Positions 47,456 to 57,635 of a stretch of DNA of 64,000 bases are shown one piece after another. This stretch comes from Qipengyuania sediminis. Its GTDB lineage: Bacteria > Pseudomonadota > Alphaproteobacteria > Sphingomonadales > Sphingomonadaceae. The notes under the pieces were generated by a model. The model was not told where the DNA came from. It ran no database searches and saw nothing but the letters and a program-made list of their open reading frames with translations. The translations under genes were made by a program, and so were the position numbers. The stretch spans positions 1,116,001 to 1,180,000 of the forward strand of contig NZ_CP037948.1 in NCBI RefSeq assembly GCF_004358425.1, given 5' to 3'. Within the stretch, counting starts at the first letter, position 1; each line of letters begins with the position of its first letter.

Positions 47456-48244
47456 ATGACCCGCTTTGCGCTCACGCTGGAATATGACGGCGCGCCCTTC
47501 GTGGGGCTGCAGCGGCAGGCCGCGGGGCCGAGCGTGCAGCAGGCGGTGGAGGAAGCGGCGGCGCGAGTGACGGGGGAGCGGGTCACGCTCCACAGCGCGG
47601 GGCGCACCGATGCGGGCGTCCATGCGCTGGCAATGCGCAGCCATTTCGATATCGCGAAGCCAATCTCGCCGTTCCGGCTGATGGAGGCGCTCAACGCGCA
47701 GCTCCGCCCCGCCCCGATCGCCGTGCTCGCCTGCGTGGAAGTAGAGGAGGACTGGCACGCGCGCTTCGCCTGCACGGGGCGCAGCTATCTCTACCGCATC
47801 GCCAACCGCCGCGCGCCGCTGGCGCTCGAGGCCGGGCGGGCCTGGCAGGTACCGCAACCGCTCGATGCGGAGGCCATGCACCGGGCGGCGCAAGCGCTTG
47901 TCGGGCAGCACGATTTCACCACCTTCCGCTCCGCGCATTGCCAATCGGCGAGCCCCGTGAAGACGCTCGATAGAATGGAAATCAAACGCTTGGGCGACGA
48001 AGTTCAGATCAATTGTGAAGCAAGGAGCTTTCTCCACCACCAGGTTCGCAGCATGGTCGGCTGCCTCGCTCTGGTCGGCATGGGGCGGTGGCCCGAGGGT
48101 CAGATCGCCGAGGCGTTGGCCGCGCGCGACCGCTCAGCTTTGGGCTTGAACGCGCCGCCGCACGGGCTTTACTTCGTCTCCGCCAGCTACCCCGACGTCC
48201 AAACTGTACGCGCCGCCCTTCCAAACCCGTCGTTGCGAGCGTAG
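47456..48244 (+). CDS. truA: tRNA pseudouridine(38-40) synthase
   Basis: A 262-aa TruA. The catalytic Asp is in GRTDAGVHA, and [23 protein letters not shown] and [11 protein letters not shown] are family motifs. It modifies the anticodon arm of many tRNAs. The ATG at 47456 is chosen because it matches the family N-terminus ([12 protein letters not shown]); the open frame extends further upstream but is not coding-like. Confidence 0.96.
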   Translation: MTRFALTLEYDGAPFVGLQRQAAGPSVQQAVEEAAARVTGERVTLHSAGRTDAGVHALAMRSHFDIAKPISPFRLMEALNAQLRPAPIAVLACVEVEEDWHARFACTGRSYLYRIANRRAPLALEAGRAWQVPQPLDAEAMHRAAQALVGQHDFTTFRSAHCQSASPVKTLDRMEIKRLGDEVQINCEARSFLHHQVRSMVGCLALVGMGRWPEGQIAEALAARDRSALGLNAPPHGLYFVSASYPDVQTVRAALPNPSLRA

Positions 48245-48268
48245 CGACGCTATCCTGTTCGGACCCTC

Positions 48269-48305
48269 TGGATTGCCGCGTCGCCTGCGGCTCCTCGCAA
48301 TGACG
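48269..48305. repeat. Short dispersed repeat-like element
   Basis: GGATTGCCGCGTCGCCTGCGGCTCCTCGCAATGACG lies between truA and the MDR gene, ending in inverted ATTGC/GCAAT. It resembles intergenic palindromic repeats of sphingomonads; only one copy is in this window, so the call rests on general familiarity. Confidence 0.35.
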
Positions 48306-48324
48306 ATGCTCTAGGAGACCATAC

Positions 48325-49428
48325 ATGACCACCGGCAAGCAGTTGTTCACTACTCTCGCCGCGGACGGCACGCTGACCGTGGAGGTGGCGACGAGCGAGT
48401 TCCCCGCCCCCGCCGGCAATCAGGTGCTTGTCCGTATGGAGGCGGCGCCGATCAACCCCAGCGACCTTGCGCTGCTGTTCGGTCCGGCCGATCTCGAGAA
48501 CGCGCAATATTCGCCCGGCAAGGTGGTCGCGAAGATGCCCGAGCCCTTCGCCAGCGCCGCCCGGGCGCGTCACGGGCAGCGGCTGCCGGTGGGGAACGAG
48601 GGTGCTGGAACGGTCGTCGCGGCGGGAGAGGGTGAGGCCGCGCAGGCTTTGATGGGCCAGAGGGTCGCCTGCGTGCCGGGCAACGCCTTCAGTGAATACG
48701 CGATCGCGGAGGCCGCGATGTGCCTGCCGCTGGGCGACTATACATCCGAGCAGGGCGCATCGAGCTTCGTCAATCCGATGACTGCGCTGGGCTTTGCCGA
48801 AACCGCGCGGATGGAAGGCCAGCGCGCCATCGTTCATTCCGCCGCCGCCTCCAACCTCGGGCAGATGCTGGTCAAGATTTGCGCGGAAGATGGTTTGGAG
48901 TTGGTCAACATCGTCCGCAAGCCTGAGCAAGCGGCGCTGCTGAAAAGCCTGGGCGCACAGCATGTTGTGGACAGTTCTTCAGATAGTTTCATGGCCGACC
49001 TGCGCGCCGCGATTGAAGCCACGGGGGCCTTTTTCGGGTTTGATCCGATCGGCGGCGGGACCATGGTCGACAGCTGCTTCAAAGCGATGGAGCAGGTCGC
49101 TGCGGCGCGCATGGGCGAATACAGCCGCTACGGCTCCAACCAGCAGAAGACGATGTACATCTATGGACGGCTCGATCTTGGCCCGACCATCCTCACCCCC
49201 GCTTACGGCTTCGGCTGGACGCTCTCGGGCTGGCTGCTGACGCCTTTCATGGCCAAGGCTGGGATGGAAACCATCGTGCGAATGCGCCAGCGCGTGCTGA
49301 ACGGCCTGACCACGACCTTCGCCAGCAATTACAAGCGCAAGGTCAGCCTCGAGGAGATGCTGACCAAGGATGCCGCGCTCGACTACCGCGCGATGCGGAC
49401 GGGGGAGAAATATCTCGTAACCCCCTAG
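48325..49428 (+). CDS. MDR-family NAD(P)-dependent oxidoreductase
   Basis: A 367-aa medium-chain dehydrogenase/reductase without the catalytic zinc Cys ligands. The N-terminal GroES-like part has GNEGAGTVVAAGEG, then AIVHSAAASNLGQMLVKI as the cofactor loop and DPIGGGTM. The group includes quinone oxidoreductases and enoyl reductases. No operon partner; substrate unknown. Confidence 0.85.
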   Translation: MTTGKQLFTTLAADGTLTVEVATSEFPAPAGNQVLVRMEAAPINPSDLALLFGPADLENAQYSPGKVVAKMPEPFASAARARHGQRLPVGNEGAGTVVAAGEGEAAQALMGQRVACVPGNAFSEYAIAEAAMCLPLGDYTSEQGASSFVNPMTALGFAETARMEGQRAIVHSAAASNLGQMLVKICAEDGLELVNIVRKPEQAALLKSLGAQHVVDSSSDSFMADLRAAIEATGAFFGFDPIGGGTMVDSCFKAMEQVAAARMGEYSRYGSNQQKTMYIYGRLDLGPTILTPAYGFGWTLSGWLLTPFMAKAGMETIVRMRQRVLNGLTTTFASNYKRKVSLEEMLTKDAALDYRAMRTGEKYLVTP

Positions 49429-49568
49429 CTTGCCGCTATTTAATCAAGCCGAAGCCGCGAATGGGGTGCTGGGCGCAACAGGCATTTTGCCCGGTCCCAT
49501 GCGTGTCGATTGCAGAGCGGATAGCCGAAGACATCGACCTCCTCGCGTCTTCGCGTGAACCACATATG

Positions 49569-50555
49569 TCACCGCCGGTCGAATTGCGCCTGCATCTCCC
49601 TGGCCTCGCGGATCCCACTGGCAATCAGCAGTTGCAGCAGAATACGCGCCTTTGCCGGGCCGAACGCGCGCGCGGCAACGAAGCCGCGCGCATCGTCGTC
49701 CACCTCCAGATTGCGATCGACCGTGCCCTGGTCCACCCGGCTTGCGCGGACGACGGGTATGCCGCCACGAACCGCGTCTGCAAGCGCATCGAGTACCCTC
49801 GCTGGCGCATTCCCCTGCCCCATGCCCGCCAGCACCAGCCCGCGCGCGCCGCAGCCGAGCAGCGCCTCCACGGTGCATGGCGCCATGCCGGCATAGGCGT
49901 AGAGGATATCGACCTGCGGCAGCGCTTCGGGCCAGGGAAGCCGCGCCCCCTCCCCCACCCGCGCCGGGGGGCCGAACCAGTCGAGCGAGGAAGGCGTGAC
50001 CGCCGCTATGGGCCCGCGCGGAAAACCGCGAAAGGCATCGACGCTGCTGGTCCGCGCCTTTCGCACATCCACGGCAGCGAAGATCTGGTCGCCCATCACC
50101 ACCATCACGCCCCGCCCTGAAGCCTGCGAGTCGCTCGCCACGCGCACCGAATTGGCGAAATTGCGCATTCCGTCGCTGCCCACCGCATCGGCCGGCCGCA
50201 TTGCCCCGACGATCACCACCGGCTTGCCTGCGGGACGCGTGAGATCGAGGAGCAAGGCGGTCTCCTCGGCGCTATCGGTCCCATGCGTGATGATGGTTCC
50301 GTCGATGCCGCCATCGTTCTGCGCGGCGGCAATCTCCTGGTGCAGGAGCGACCACTCCGCCCAGCCGATGTCCTGCGATCCGATCGCGGCGATATCCGCG
50401 GCCTCGAGCGTCGCTGGAAGGCCCAATGCCCGAACCTCGGCCGCCATCTCGGCGATGCCGATGCGCCCGGGGGCATAGGCGCGCCCCGCGCCCCCCGCGC
50501 CGCTCCCGGCAATGGTCCCGCCGGTAGCGAGAACCCGCAGATGTTTCATTCCCAT
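49569..50555 (-). CDS. Asparaginase
   Basis: A 328-aa type II-like L-asparaginase: ATGGTIAGSG with the nucleophile Thr, THGTDSAEETA with the second Thr/Asp/Lys-type motif, and GAMRPADAVGSDG. No signal peptide, so probably cytoplasmic despite the type II-like sequence. It begins at 50555 or at the second Met 6 bases later. It may also act on glutamine. Confidence 0.88.
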   Translation of the reverse strand: MGMKHLRVLATGGTIAGSGAGGAGRAYAPGRIGIAEMAAEVRALGLPATLEAADIAAIGSQDIGWAEWSLLHQEIAAAQNDGGIDGTIITHGTDSAEETALLLDLTRPAGKPVVIVGAMRPADAVGSDGMRNFANSVRVASDSQASGRGVMVVMGDQIFAAVDVRKARTSSVDAFRGFPRGPIAAVTPSSLDWFGPPARVGEGARLPWPEALPQVDILYAYAGMAPCTVEALLGCGARGLVLAGMGQGNAPARVLDALADAVRGGIPVVRASRVDQGTVDRNLEVDDDARGFVAARAFGPAKARILLQLLIASGIREAREMQAQFDRR

Positions 50556-50610
50556 TGCGAAGGGCGGGTAGCGCCGCGCCCCGGCCGGCGCTAGAGGCGT
50601 GCGAGCCGTG

Positions 50611-50686
50611 GGGCGGTTAGCTCAGTTGGTAGAGCATCTCGTTTACACCGAGAGGGTCGGCGGTTCGAGCCCGTCACCGCCCACCA
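50611..50686 (+). tRNA. tRNA-Val (TAC anticodon)
   Basis: A 76-nt cloverleaf with encoded CCA: acceptor GGGCGGT/ACCGCCC, D arm with GTTGGTAGAGC, anticodon stem TCTCG/CGAGA around TTTACAC (anticodon TAC), and T arm with GTTCGAGCC. On the strand opposite to the TlpA gene. Confidence 0.96.
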
Positions 50687-50774
50687 GTCTTTCGTACGCA
50701 ATCCTGCCCAGGGGACAGGACCGGTAGAAAGGCTCCTGAGCGATAGCGAGGGTGCTCGTGCCGCTCCTCCAAAC

Positions 50775-51359
50775 CTATGTCGCTGGCAGCGCCTCATCGA
50801 GCGCGCCGCGCACCTCAGGGTCGCCCCAATCAAGATCGCCACTAACCCGCCAGACCTCGCGCCCCTTGGCATCGTAGAGCACGCTGACCGGCAGCCCGCC
50901 GCCGAAGTGGAAGCCGAGCGCGCCCTCCTTGTCCAGCCACGGCTCGATCCGCTGGAACTGCTCGCGCTCGAAATAGGTCAGCACCTTGTCGGGCTGGCCG
51001 AGGTCCTGGCTTGCGGTCAGCACCTTAAGCCGCCGCTCCTCCCCCGCCAGTGCTTCCAAGAGCGGCATTTCCTTGACGCAGGGCGCGCACCAGGTCGCCC
51101 AGAGGTTCAGCAACACGGGCTTCCCGGCGAGCGAGGCGGGGTCGAAGGGCTCTTTGGTCGCGGGGTTGATCAGCGCAAGCTTGGGGATCGGCTCGCCTGC
51201 GTGGGTGCGGTCGATCGCCGCCGCGCCCTTGGGCTTTTGCGCGGGTTCGCGTGTTGCCGGTGCGGTTTCTTGCGCCGCCTGGGACGCCCCCCTATCGCAC
51301 CCGCCCAGCAGCAACGCAGAAGCAGCGGCGAGCATGAGCGACAAGCGGCAAGAGGACAC
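50775..51359 (-). CDS. TlpA-like thioredoxin lipoprotein
   Basis: A thiol-disulphide oxidoreductase of about 190 aa with a lipoprotein signal ([14 protein letters not shown]). After a linker the thioredoxin fold carries WATWCAPC, the redox CxxC, and the cis-Pro loop [11 protein letters not shown]. It should keep periplasmic thiols reduced, for example in cytochrome c maturation. The start is GTG 51359 or ATG 51335; the latter overlaps the argH ATG on the other strand. Confidence 0.85.
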   Translation of the reverse strand: MSSCRLSLMLAAASALLLGGCDRGASQAAQETAPATREPAQKPKGAAAIDRTHAGEPIPKLALINPATKEPFDPASLAGKPVLLNLWATWCAPCVKEMPLLEALAGEERRLKVLTASQDLGQPDKVLTYFEREQFQRIEPWLDKEGALGFHFGGGLPVSVLYDAKGREVWRVSGDLDWGDPEVRGALDEALPAT

Positions 51360-52755
51360 GAACGGGGGTTCCAACGCGATGTGGGGTGGCAGGTTCTCCG
51401 CTGGCCCTAGCGCGGTGATGCGCGAAATCAACGCCTCGATCCCCTTCGACAAGGCGCTGTGGCGCGAAGATATCGCCGGCAGCCGCGCCCATGCCGCGAT
51501 GCTGGGGGCGCGGGGGATCATCAGCGCCGAGGACGCCGCCGCGATCGATGCGGGCCTGGTGCGGATCGCGGAGGAATACGAGGCGCATGGCGTGCCCGAG
51601 GCCTGGGACCTCGAAGACATTCACATGACCGTCGAGCACCGCCTCGCCGAGCTGATCGGCCCTGTCGCGGGGCGGCTGCATACCGGGCGCAGCCGCAACG
51701 ACCAGGTGGCGACGGACTTCAGACTTTGGGTGAAGAACGCCTGCCAAGTAGCGGAAAAGGCACTTGAAAACCTGCAGCGCGCGCTGGCGACGCGTGCCGA
51801 TGAATATGCCGAGACCATCATGCCCGGCTTCACCCATCTGCAGATCGCGCAGCCCGTGACGCTGGGCCACCACCTCATGGCCTATTACGAAATGGCGCGC
51901 CGCGACCGCGACCGTTTCGTGGCGGCGCGCGCGCGGATGGACGAATGTCCGCTCGGCAGCGCGGCGCTGGCCGGGACCGGCTTTCCCATCGACCGGAACG
52001 CCACCGCCGCCGCGCTTGGCTTCGCCGGGCCGACCGCCAACAGCCTCGATGCCGTCTCGGACCGCGACTTCGCGCTCGATTACCTTTCTGCCGCCGCGCA
52101 GTGCGCGCTGCACTTGAGCCGCCTCGCCGAAGAGCTGGTGCTGTGGGCGAGCCAACCCTTCGGCTTCGTGCGCCTGCCCGATGCTCTCAGCACCGGCAGC
52201 TCGATCATGCCGCAGAAGAGAAATCCCGATGCGGCGGAGCTGGTGCGCGGGCATTGCGGCCGCATCGTCGGCGCGCTTGTCAGCCTGATGGTGATGATGA
52301 AAGGGCTGCCGCTCGCTTATTCGAAGGACATGCAGGACGACAAGCCCCCCGTGTTCGAAGCGGCGGGCCTTCTCGAACTGTCGCTTGCGGCGATGACGGG
52401 GATGATCGCCGACAGCAGCTTCGATACCGCCCGCATGCGCGCCGCCGCCGAAGCGGGTTTTGCCACCGCCACCGATCTCGCCGATTGGCTGGTGCGCGAG
52501 GCCGGGGTGCCGTTCCGCGAGGCGCACCACATCACCGGTGCGGCGGTGAAGCTGGCGGAAGCGCGCGGTTGCGCGCTCGATGCGCTACAGCTCGAAGATT
52601 TGCGTGCGATCGATGCGCGTATCGATGGGCGCGTGTTCGCAGTCCTCTCGGTCGATGCCTCGGTCGCGGCGCGCCTCAGCTATGGCGGGACCGCGCCGGT
52701 GCGTGTACGCGAGGCCGTGGCAAAGGCGCGCGCCGAATTGGATATGAACCAATGA
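51334..52755 (+). CDS. argH: Argininosuccinate lyase
   Basis: A 473-aa ArgH that makes arginine and fumarate. Motifs: [35 protein letters not shown] [10 protein letters not shown], and the family signature [12 protein letters not shown] with the catalytic Ser. It begins at 51334, inside the TlpA gene on the other strand, or at ATG 51379 just before the conserved WGGRF. The stop overlaps the small lipoprotein ATG. Confidence 0.96.
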   Translation: MSDKRQEDTNGGSNAMWGGRFSAGPSAVMREINASIPFDKALWREDIAGSRAHAAMLGARGIISAEDAAAIDAGLVRIAEEYEAHGVPEAWDLEDIHMTVEHRLAELIGPVAGRLHTGRSRNDQVATDFRLWVKNACQVAEKALENLQRALATRADEYAETIMPGFTHLQIAQPVTLGHHLMAYYEMARRDRDRFVAARARMDECPLGSAALAGTGFPIDRNATAAALGFAGPTANSLDAVSDRDFALDYLSAAAQCALHLSRLAEELVLWASQPFGFVRLPDALSTGSSIMPQKRNPDAAELVRGHCGRIVGALVSLMVMMKGLPLAYSKDMQDDKPPVFEAAGLLELSLAAMTGMIADSSFDTARMRAAAEAGFATATDLADWLVREAGVPFREAHHITGAAVKLAEARGCALDALQLEDLRAIDARIDGRVFAVLSVDASVAARLSYGGTAPVRVREAVAKARAELDMNQ

Positions 52756-52985
52756 GATATACAATCGTCCTCGCTTCTATCGCTCTCGCCGCCTGCGCTC
52801 AGCGGGTCCCGCTCGAACCCGCGCCCGGGGCCGCGCTGCCACCCGCGCCGCTCGGCGCCCAGAATTCGCCCAGCGCGGAAGCATTGCTGACACCGCCCCC
52901 GCAGGCAGCCCCCGCGCGCACTGTGGAGCTGCGCAGCCGCAGCGAGGAGCGCGCGGACGATCCCTTCGACCTCCCGCCGGAATGA
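52752..52985 (+). CDS. Small LptM-like lipoprotein
   Basis: A 77-aa lipoprotein: signal [15 protein letters not shown] then a Pro/Ala-rich tail. The residues after the acyl Cys ([11 protein letters not shown]) recall the CGxKGPLxxP motif of LptM, the LPS-translocon maturation lipoprotein, which sits near dapF or lysA in many proteobacteria. It overlaps the argH stop (ATGA) and is followed 77 bp later by lysA. The assignment depends on location and one degenerate motif. Confidence 0.55.
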   Translation: MRYTIVLASIALAACAQRVPLEPAPGAALPPAPLGAQNSPSAEALLTPPPQAAPARTVELRSRSEERADDPFDLPPE

Positions 52986-53062
52986 TCCCTTGCCGCCCGG
53001 CTATGGGGCGGCAAAGAACCCCTGTCTCGACAGGCTGCGGGGCGGCCGTCAAAGCCCGGCCG

Positions 53063-54322
53063 ATGGAAGGCTTCTCCTACCGTGACGGCGTTCTCCAAGC
53101 GGAGGATGTGCCGCTGCCGCGCATCGCCGACGCGGTGGGAACGCCAGTCTACGTCTATTCGCTTGGCCGGTTGACCGCGCAGGCGCGCGCCTTCCGCGCG
53201 GGGTTGGCCGAGCTCGACGACCCCCATCTCGCCTTCGCCGTCAAGGCCAACCCGAACCTCGCCGTGCTCCGGGCCCTGGGACGCGAAGGCTATGGCGCGG
53301 ACGTGGTTTCCGGCGGGGAACTCGCCCGCGCGCTAGCGGCGGGCATCGCGCCAGCCGACATCGTCTTCTCGGGGGTGGGCAAGACGCGGGATGAGCTGGT
53401 CCAGGGGCTCGATGCCGGGATCGGCCAGTTCAATCTCGAAAGCGAGGAGGAAGGCTTCGAGCTTTCCGCGCTGGCCTCGGAACGAGGTAAAACCGCCCCT
53501 TGCGCGCTGCGGGTCAATCCGGACGTCGACGCGCGCACGCATGACAAGATCAGCACCGGGCGGCGCGACACCAAGTTCGGCGTACCGATTGACCGGGCCG
53601 CGGCGACCTTCGCCACGCTGGCGCGCGCGCCGGGGCTGCGCATGCGCGGGCTTGCGGTCCACATCGGCAGCCAGCTTGCGGAGCTCGGCCCGTTGGAGGA
53701 TGCCTATACCAGGCTCGGGGAGCTGATGGCCGCGCTGCGCGCTTCGGGTGAGACCATCAGCCATGCCGATCTCGGCGGCGGGCTTGGTGTGGCCTATCGA
53801 CCCGGCGAAAGCTTTCCGAGCGCAGAAGACTATGGCGCGATGGTCGCACGGGTCGCGCGTGGGTGGAACGTCAGGCTGATGTTCGAGCCCGGCCGCTTCA
53901 TCGCTGCCGAGGCGGGCGTGCTGCTCACCCGCATCATCCGCGTGAAGCAGGACGCGGAGAGTCCGCCCTTCGTGGTAGTCGACGCCGCGATGAACGATCT
54001 CGCGCGGCCCGCGCTTTATGGCGCCTGGCACGAACTCGCCGCGGTCGCCCCCACGGGAGAGCGCGGGCGGGCGCATATCGTTGGACCCGTGTGCGAGACC
54101 GGCGATACCTTCGCGATGAATCGCGATTGCGATGTGCTCGCGGCGGGCGATCTCGCCGTGTTTCTCACTGCCGGCGCTTATGGCGCGACGATGGCGTCGA
54201 GCTACAACTCCCGCGCGCTTGTGCCTGAGGTGCTGGTAAATGGGGGCCGCTTCACGGTCGTCGCCGAGCGGATCGAACCCGCCGCCATGCTCGCGGCCGA
54301 GCGGGTGCCCGAATGGCTGTGA
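53063..54322 (+). CDS. lysA: Diaminopimelate decarboxylase
   Basis: A 419-aa PLP enzyme making lysine. Visible: FAVKANPN (the PLP Lys), GYGADVVSGGEL, VHIGSQL, DLGGGLGVAY, and the C-terminal GPVCETGDTF. The start ATG at 53063 gives the family-like MEGFSYRDG. It overlaps the next gene by 10 bp. Confidence 0.96.
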   Translation: MEGFSYRDGVLQAEDVPLPRIADAVGTPVYVYSLGRLTAQARAFRAGLAELDDPHLAFAVKANPNLAVLRALGREGYGADVVSGGELARALAAGIAPADIVFSGVGKTRDELVQGLDAGIGQFNLESEEEGFELSALASERGKTAPCALRVNPDVDARTHDKISTGRRDTKFGVPIDRAAATFATLARAPGLRMRGLAVHIGSQLAELGPLEDAYTRLGELMAALRASGETISHADLGGGLGVAYRPGESFPSAEDYGAMVARVARGWNVRLMFEPGRFIAAEAGVLLTRIIRVKQDAESPPFVVVDAAMNDLARPALYGAWHELAAVAPTGERGRAHIVGPVCETGDTFAMNRDCDVLAAGDLAVFLTAGAYGATMASSYNSRALVPEVLVNGGRFTVVAERIEPAAMLAAERVPEWL

Positions 54323-55083
54323 TACATTCGCTGCCGCTGTTCCTGCGCGTCGCGGGGAAGAAGATCGTGGTGGTGGGCGACGGCCATACGGCGGCCGCAA
54401 AACGGCGGTTGGTCGAACGCGCCGGCGGCATCTGTTGCACCGAGGCAGAGGGTGGCGCCCGCCTCGCCTTCGTGGCCCTCGACGAGCCGTGGGAGGCCGC
54501 CGCCGCTGCCGAGCGGCTGAAGGCGCGCGGGCTGCTGGTCAATATCGCCGACCGGCCCGAGCTCTGCGATTTCACCCTGCCGAGCGTGCTCGAACGCGGC
54601 GATGTGTTGATCGCGGTTGGCACCGGCGGGACGAGCGCGGGGTTGGCGAAGCACCTGCGGCTGCGGCTCGAGGCGCTGCTGCCTTCGGCGCTTGGCCCGC
54701 TCGCGGCCGGGCTGGGGGCGGCGAAGCAGGCGATGCGCGCGCGCTGGCCCGATCCCGACGCGCGCCGGCGTGCGCTCGACGCGGCCCTGGCCGAGGGCGG
54801 GCCGCTCGATCCCCTGGACGCGGGATCGTCCGACCGGATCGGCGCGTGGCTCGCCAATGCCCAGACCGACCTGCGCTCAAAAACGGTCGAGATCGTGCTT
54901 GCGAGCGACGACCCAGACGAGCTCACCCTCCGGCAAGCACGGCTGCTGGGGATGGCCGATACGCTGGTGCATGAGGCGGCGGTTCCGGCCGCGATCCTTG
55001 CCCGCGCGCGCGCCGATGCCGTCCGCGCGTCCCCTGGAGACCAAGCCCGCCCCGGGCTGACGGTCGTGCTGCTCCGGGGCTAG
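54313..55083 (+). CDS. Precorrin-2 dehydrogenase/ferrochelatase (CysG N-terminal type)
   Basis: A 256-aa siroheme synthase N-terminal protein: SLPLFLRVAGKKIVVVGDGHTAAAKRRL at the start, then VNIADRPELCDFTLPSVLERGDVLIAVGTGGTSAGLAKHLR. It converts precorrin-2 to siroheme. The C-terminal 100 residues may be the dimerisation part. No SAM uroporphyrinogen methylase domain is fused. Overlaps lysA; its stop overlaps the convergent regulator stop as CTAG. Confidence 0.88.
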   Translation: MAVIHSLPLFLRVAGKKIVVVGDGHTAAAKRRLVERAGGICCTEAEGGARLAFVALDEPWEAAAAAERLKARGLLVNIADRPELCDFTLPSVLERGDVLIAVGTGGTSAGLAKHLRLRLEALLPSALGPLAAGLGAAKQAMRARWPDPDARRRALDAALAEGGPLDPLDAGSSDRIGAWLANAQTDLRSKTVEIVLASDDPDELTLRQARLLGMADTLVHEAAVPAAILARARADAVRASPGDQARPGLTVVLLRG

Positions 55084-56069
55084 ATAAGCCTTCCCGCGTC
55101 CTTGCCGAGCTCATCGAAATAGCGCGCCATCGCATCGGCAACGGGATCGGCAAGCACGATGAAGGCGCGGCGGCGGTCCTCGGGGTCCTGCTCGCGCAGC
55201 AGCAGGCCCATCTCGGTCATCTGGGTGATCCAGCGCAGTGCGGTGGTCGCCGGCACCGCCGCGGCGATGCACAGCGAGGTGACCGAGACGCGGCGATGCT
55301 CGGCCCGCGCAGCGGTAAGATCGAGCAGGATATCCCACGCGGGATCGGCGAACAGCTCGGGCTCGAAATAGCGTGCGCGCAGGCGGCGCTGGCGGATGAT
55401 CTGCTTGACCAGCCGCGGATCGGGCAGCGGGACGCGGGGGCGGCGCAGCTTGTCACCTGCATTCTCGGCACGAAAATCGAGAGCGGGGGAGGCAAGCCGT
55501 CCGGACATCGCGCCGGGCGCATCCTCGCCGAGCGGCAGCGCCATCCGATCGAGCTTCGCGGCGAGCCGGCCGACCCCCTGCGTCAGGCGCAGCATCGCCA
55601 GCCGGTCGGCCTCGTCTAGCTCGCGCACGCGGTTCTCGGCCCGGCGCGCGGCCGCAGCGGTGAGGGCGAGCAGTCGCTCGCTCGGCCGCGGATCGACGAG
55701 GAATTGCGTGCGCGCGGTCTCGAGGCAGCCGAACGCCTCCTCGAGCAGGGTGAGGTTGGTGAGCGCGACAACCTCCGCCCCTTGGCGGGCGGCGCGTTCG
55801 TCGAGCCGCACCAGCGCGGCAAGGCCCGCCGCGCCAAGCGCACGGCAATCGACAACGCAGATATCCCCCACAAAAGCGTCATCGTCCTCCAACCCGTCGT
55901 GCAAGGGGCGCATGTGGCGCACCGGCAGGCCCGCCCGGCCCGCCTCTTCCGCCAGTTCAAGAAGAAGGTCATCCTCTCCGAACAGGGATACGGTGGGCGC
56001 ATCCGCCCCTGCCGGCGCTTTCGCACCGCTTGGGCCCGTCCCCTCACACAGATAAGCAGCCTGCGTCAT
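55080..56069 (-). CDS. Winged-helix regulator with receiver-like N-terminus
   Basis: A 329-aa protein. The N-terminal half looks like a receiver or signal-input domain (SLFGEDDLLLELAEEAGRAGL, ICVVDCRALGAAGLAALV, a TNLTLLEEAF strand) but lacks a clear phosphorylatable acidic cluster. A short coiled linker (AENRVRELDEADRLAMLRL) leads to a MarR-like winged helix near 255-320 (VSVTSLCIAAAVPATTALRWITQM, RRAFIVLADP). Target genes unknown; purA is upstream with 54 bp gap. Confidence 0.75.
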   Translation of the reverse strand: MTQAAYLCEGTGPSGAKAPAGADAPTVSLFGEDDLLLELAEEAGRAGLPVRHMRPLHDGLEDDDAFVGDICVVDCRALGAAGLAALVRLDERAARQGAEVVALTNLTLLEEAFGCLETARTQFLVDPRPSERLLALTAAAARRAENRVRELDEADRLAMLRLTQGVGRLAAKLDRMALPLGEDAPGAMSGRLASPALDFRAENAGDKLRRPRVPLPDPRLVKQIIRQRRLRARYFEPELFADPAWDILLDLTAARAEHRRVSVTSLCIAAAVPATTALRWITQMTEMGLLLREQDPEDRRRAFIVLADPVADAMARYFDELGKDAGRLI

Positions 56070-56123
56070 TAGGGACTTCCCCCTAGTTGGAGCGCGCAAG
56101 GTTGAGATGATGGCCGAAGCCTG

Positions 56124-57413
56124 TCAATCGTCGAACGGATCGCGCACCAGAATGGTATCCTCGCGCTCGGGACTGGTTGAAACGAGCGCGACGGGGGTCT
56201 CGATCAGCTCCTGCACGCGCTGGATATATTTGATCGCCTGGGCGGGGAGATCGGCCCAGCTTCGCGCGCCCGCCGTGGTCCCCTGCCAGCCGTCCATTTC
56301 CTCGTAGATCGGCTCCACCGCGGCCTGGTCGGCGGCATGGGCGGGAAGATAGTCGAGGATCTTGCCGCGCAGGCGGTAGCCGGTGCAGATGCGCACCTGA
56401 TCGAAGCCGTCGAGCACGTCGAGCTTGGTCAGCGCGATGCCGGTGACGCCGCTGATGGCGCAGCTCTGGCGCACCAGCACCGCGTCGAACCAGCCGCAGC
56501 GGCGCTTGCGCCCCGTTACGGTACCGAACTCGCGTCCGCGTTCGCCAAGCCGCTGCCCGGTCGCGTCCGCAAGCTCGGTCGGGAAGGGCCCGCTGCCGAC
56601 TCGGGTTGTATAGGCCTTGACGATGCCTAGCACGAAGCCGGTGCTGGCGGGCCCCAGCCCGCTCCCCGCCGCTGCCGTACCGCTCACGGTGTTCGAGCTG
56701 GTGACGAAGGGATAGGTGCCGTGATCGACATCAAGCAGCACCCCTTGCGCGCCTTCGAACAGGATGCGGGCGCCCGCCTTGCGCACCTTCTTCAGCCGCT
56801 TCCAGACGGGCTGCGCATAGGCGAGCACGGTGGGCGCGATGTCGCGCAGCTCCGCCAGCAGCGCCGCGCGATCCACCGGCGGCTGACCGAAGCCCGCGCG
56901 CAACGCGTCGTGATGCGCGCAAAGGCGGTCGAGCTGCGGACTAAGAGCGTCGAGATGCGCCAGATCGCACACGCGGATCGCGCGGCGGCCGACCTTGTCC
57001 TCGTAAGCCGGACCGATGCCGCGCCCGGTGGTGCCGATCTTGCCCGTCCCCGCTGCCGTCTCGCGAAGCCCGTCGAGATCGCGGTGCAGCGGCAGGATGA
57101 GCGCGCAGCTATCGGCGATAGCGAAATTATCGGCATCGACGCGCACTCCCTGCGCTTCGAGCTTGGCGATCTCTTCCTTGAGATGCCAGGGATCGAGCAC
57201 AACGCCATTGCCGATGATGCTGAGCGTGCCGGTGACGATGCCCGAGGGGAGCAGGCTGAGCTTATAGGTCGTCTCCCCCACGACGAGGGTATGGCCGGCG
57301 TTGTGCCCGCCCTGAAAACGCACGACCGCATCGGCCCGGCTGGCGAGCCAATCGACGATCTTGCCCTTGCCCTCATCCCCCCATTGCGCGCCGATGACCG
57401 TGACATTGCCCAT
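56124..57413 (-). CDS. purA: Adenylosuccinate synthetase
   Basis: A 429-aa PurA, first step from IMP to [17 protein letters not shown] at the N-terminus, [40 protein letters not shown] and the GTP site LTKLDVLDG. Length is normal. It is divergent from the DUF1800 gene; the 222-bp gap has AT-rich stretches that may hold both promoters. Confidence 0.97.
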   Translation of the reverse strand: MGNVTVIGAQWGDEGKGKIVDWLASRADAVVRFQGGHNAGHTLVVGETTYKLSLLPSGIVTGTLSIIGNGVVLDPWHLKEEIAKLEAQGVRVDADNFAIADSCALILPLHRDLDGLRETAAGTGKIGTTGRGIGPAYEDKVGRRAIRVCDLAHLDALSPQLDRLCAHHDALRAGFGQPPVDRAALLAELRDIAPTVLAYAQPVWKRLKKVRKAGARILFEGAQGVLLDVDHGTYPFVTSSNTVSGTAAAGSGLGPASTGFVLGIVKAYTTRVGSGPFPTELADATGQRLGERGREFGTVTGRKRRCGWFDAVLVRQSCAISGVTGIALTKLDVLDGFDQVRICTGYRLRGKILDYLPAHAADQAAVEPIYEEMDGWQGTTAGARSWADLPAQAIKYIQRVQELIETPVALVSTSPEREDTILVRDPFDD

Positions 57414-57635
57414 GCGCCTGCGGTTAGGGTCGAAGTCGCTCGCCAGCAAGCGAGGAAGGGCCAATCTGTAATTCGCAACATTAGGGGCTTTGCGGTGGGA
57501 AGCTCGAAATATTCGGCAAGCTCCTCTTCCGCGTAGAAATGGTTAAGTTCATCCTAACCGGTTTCGTGAGAAGGTTCTTCAGCCGCACCGTGGGATTACA
57601 GCCCGGGCGGTCATGGACACGGGGACGGGACGGGT

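Noticed and set aside
57541-57559. GGTTA/TAACC inverted repeat before the DUF1800 gene
   Set aside because: Only 5-bp arms; expected by chance at this scale.
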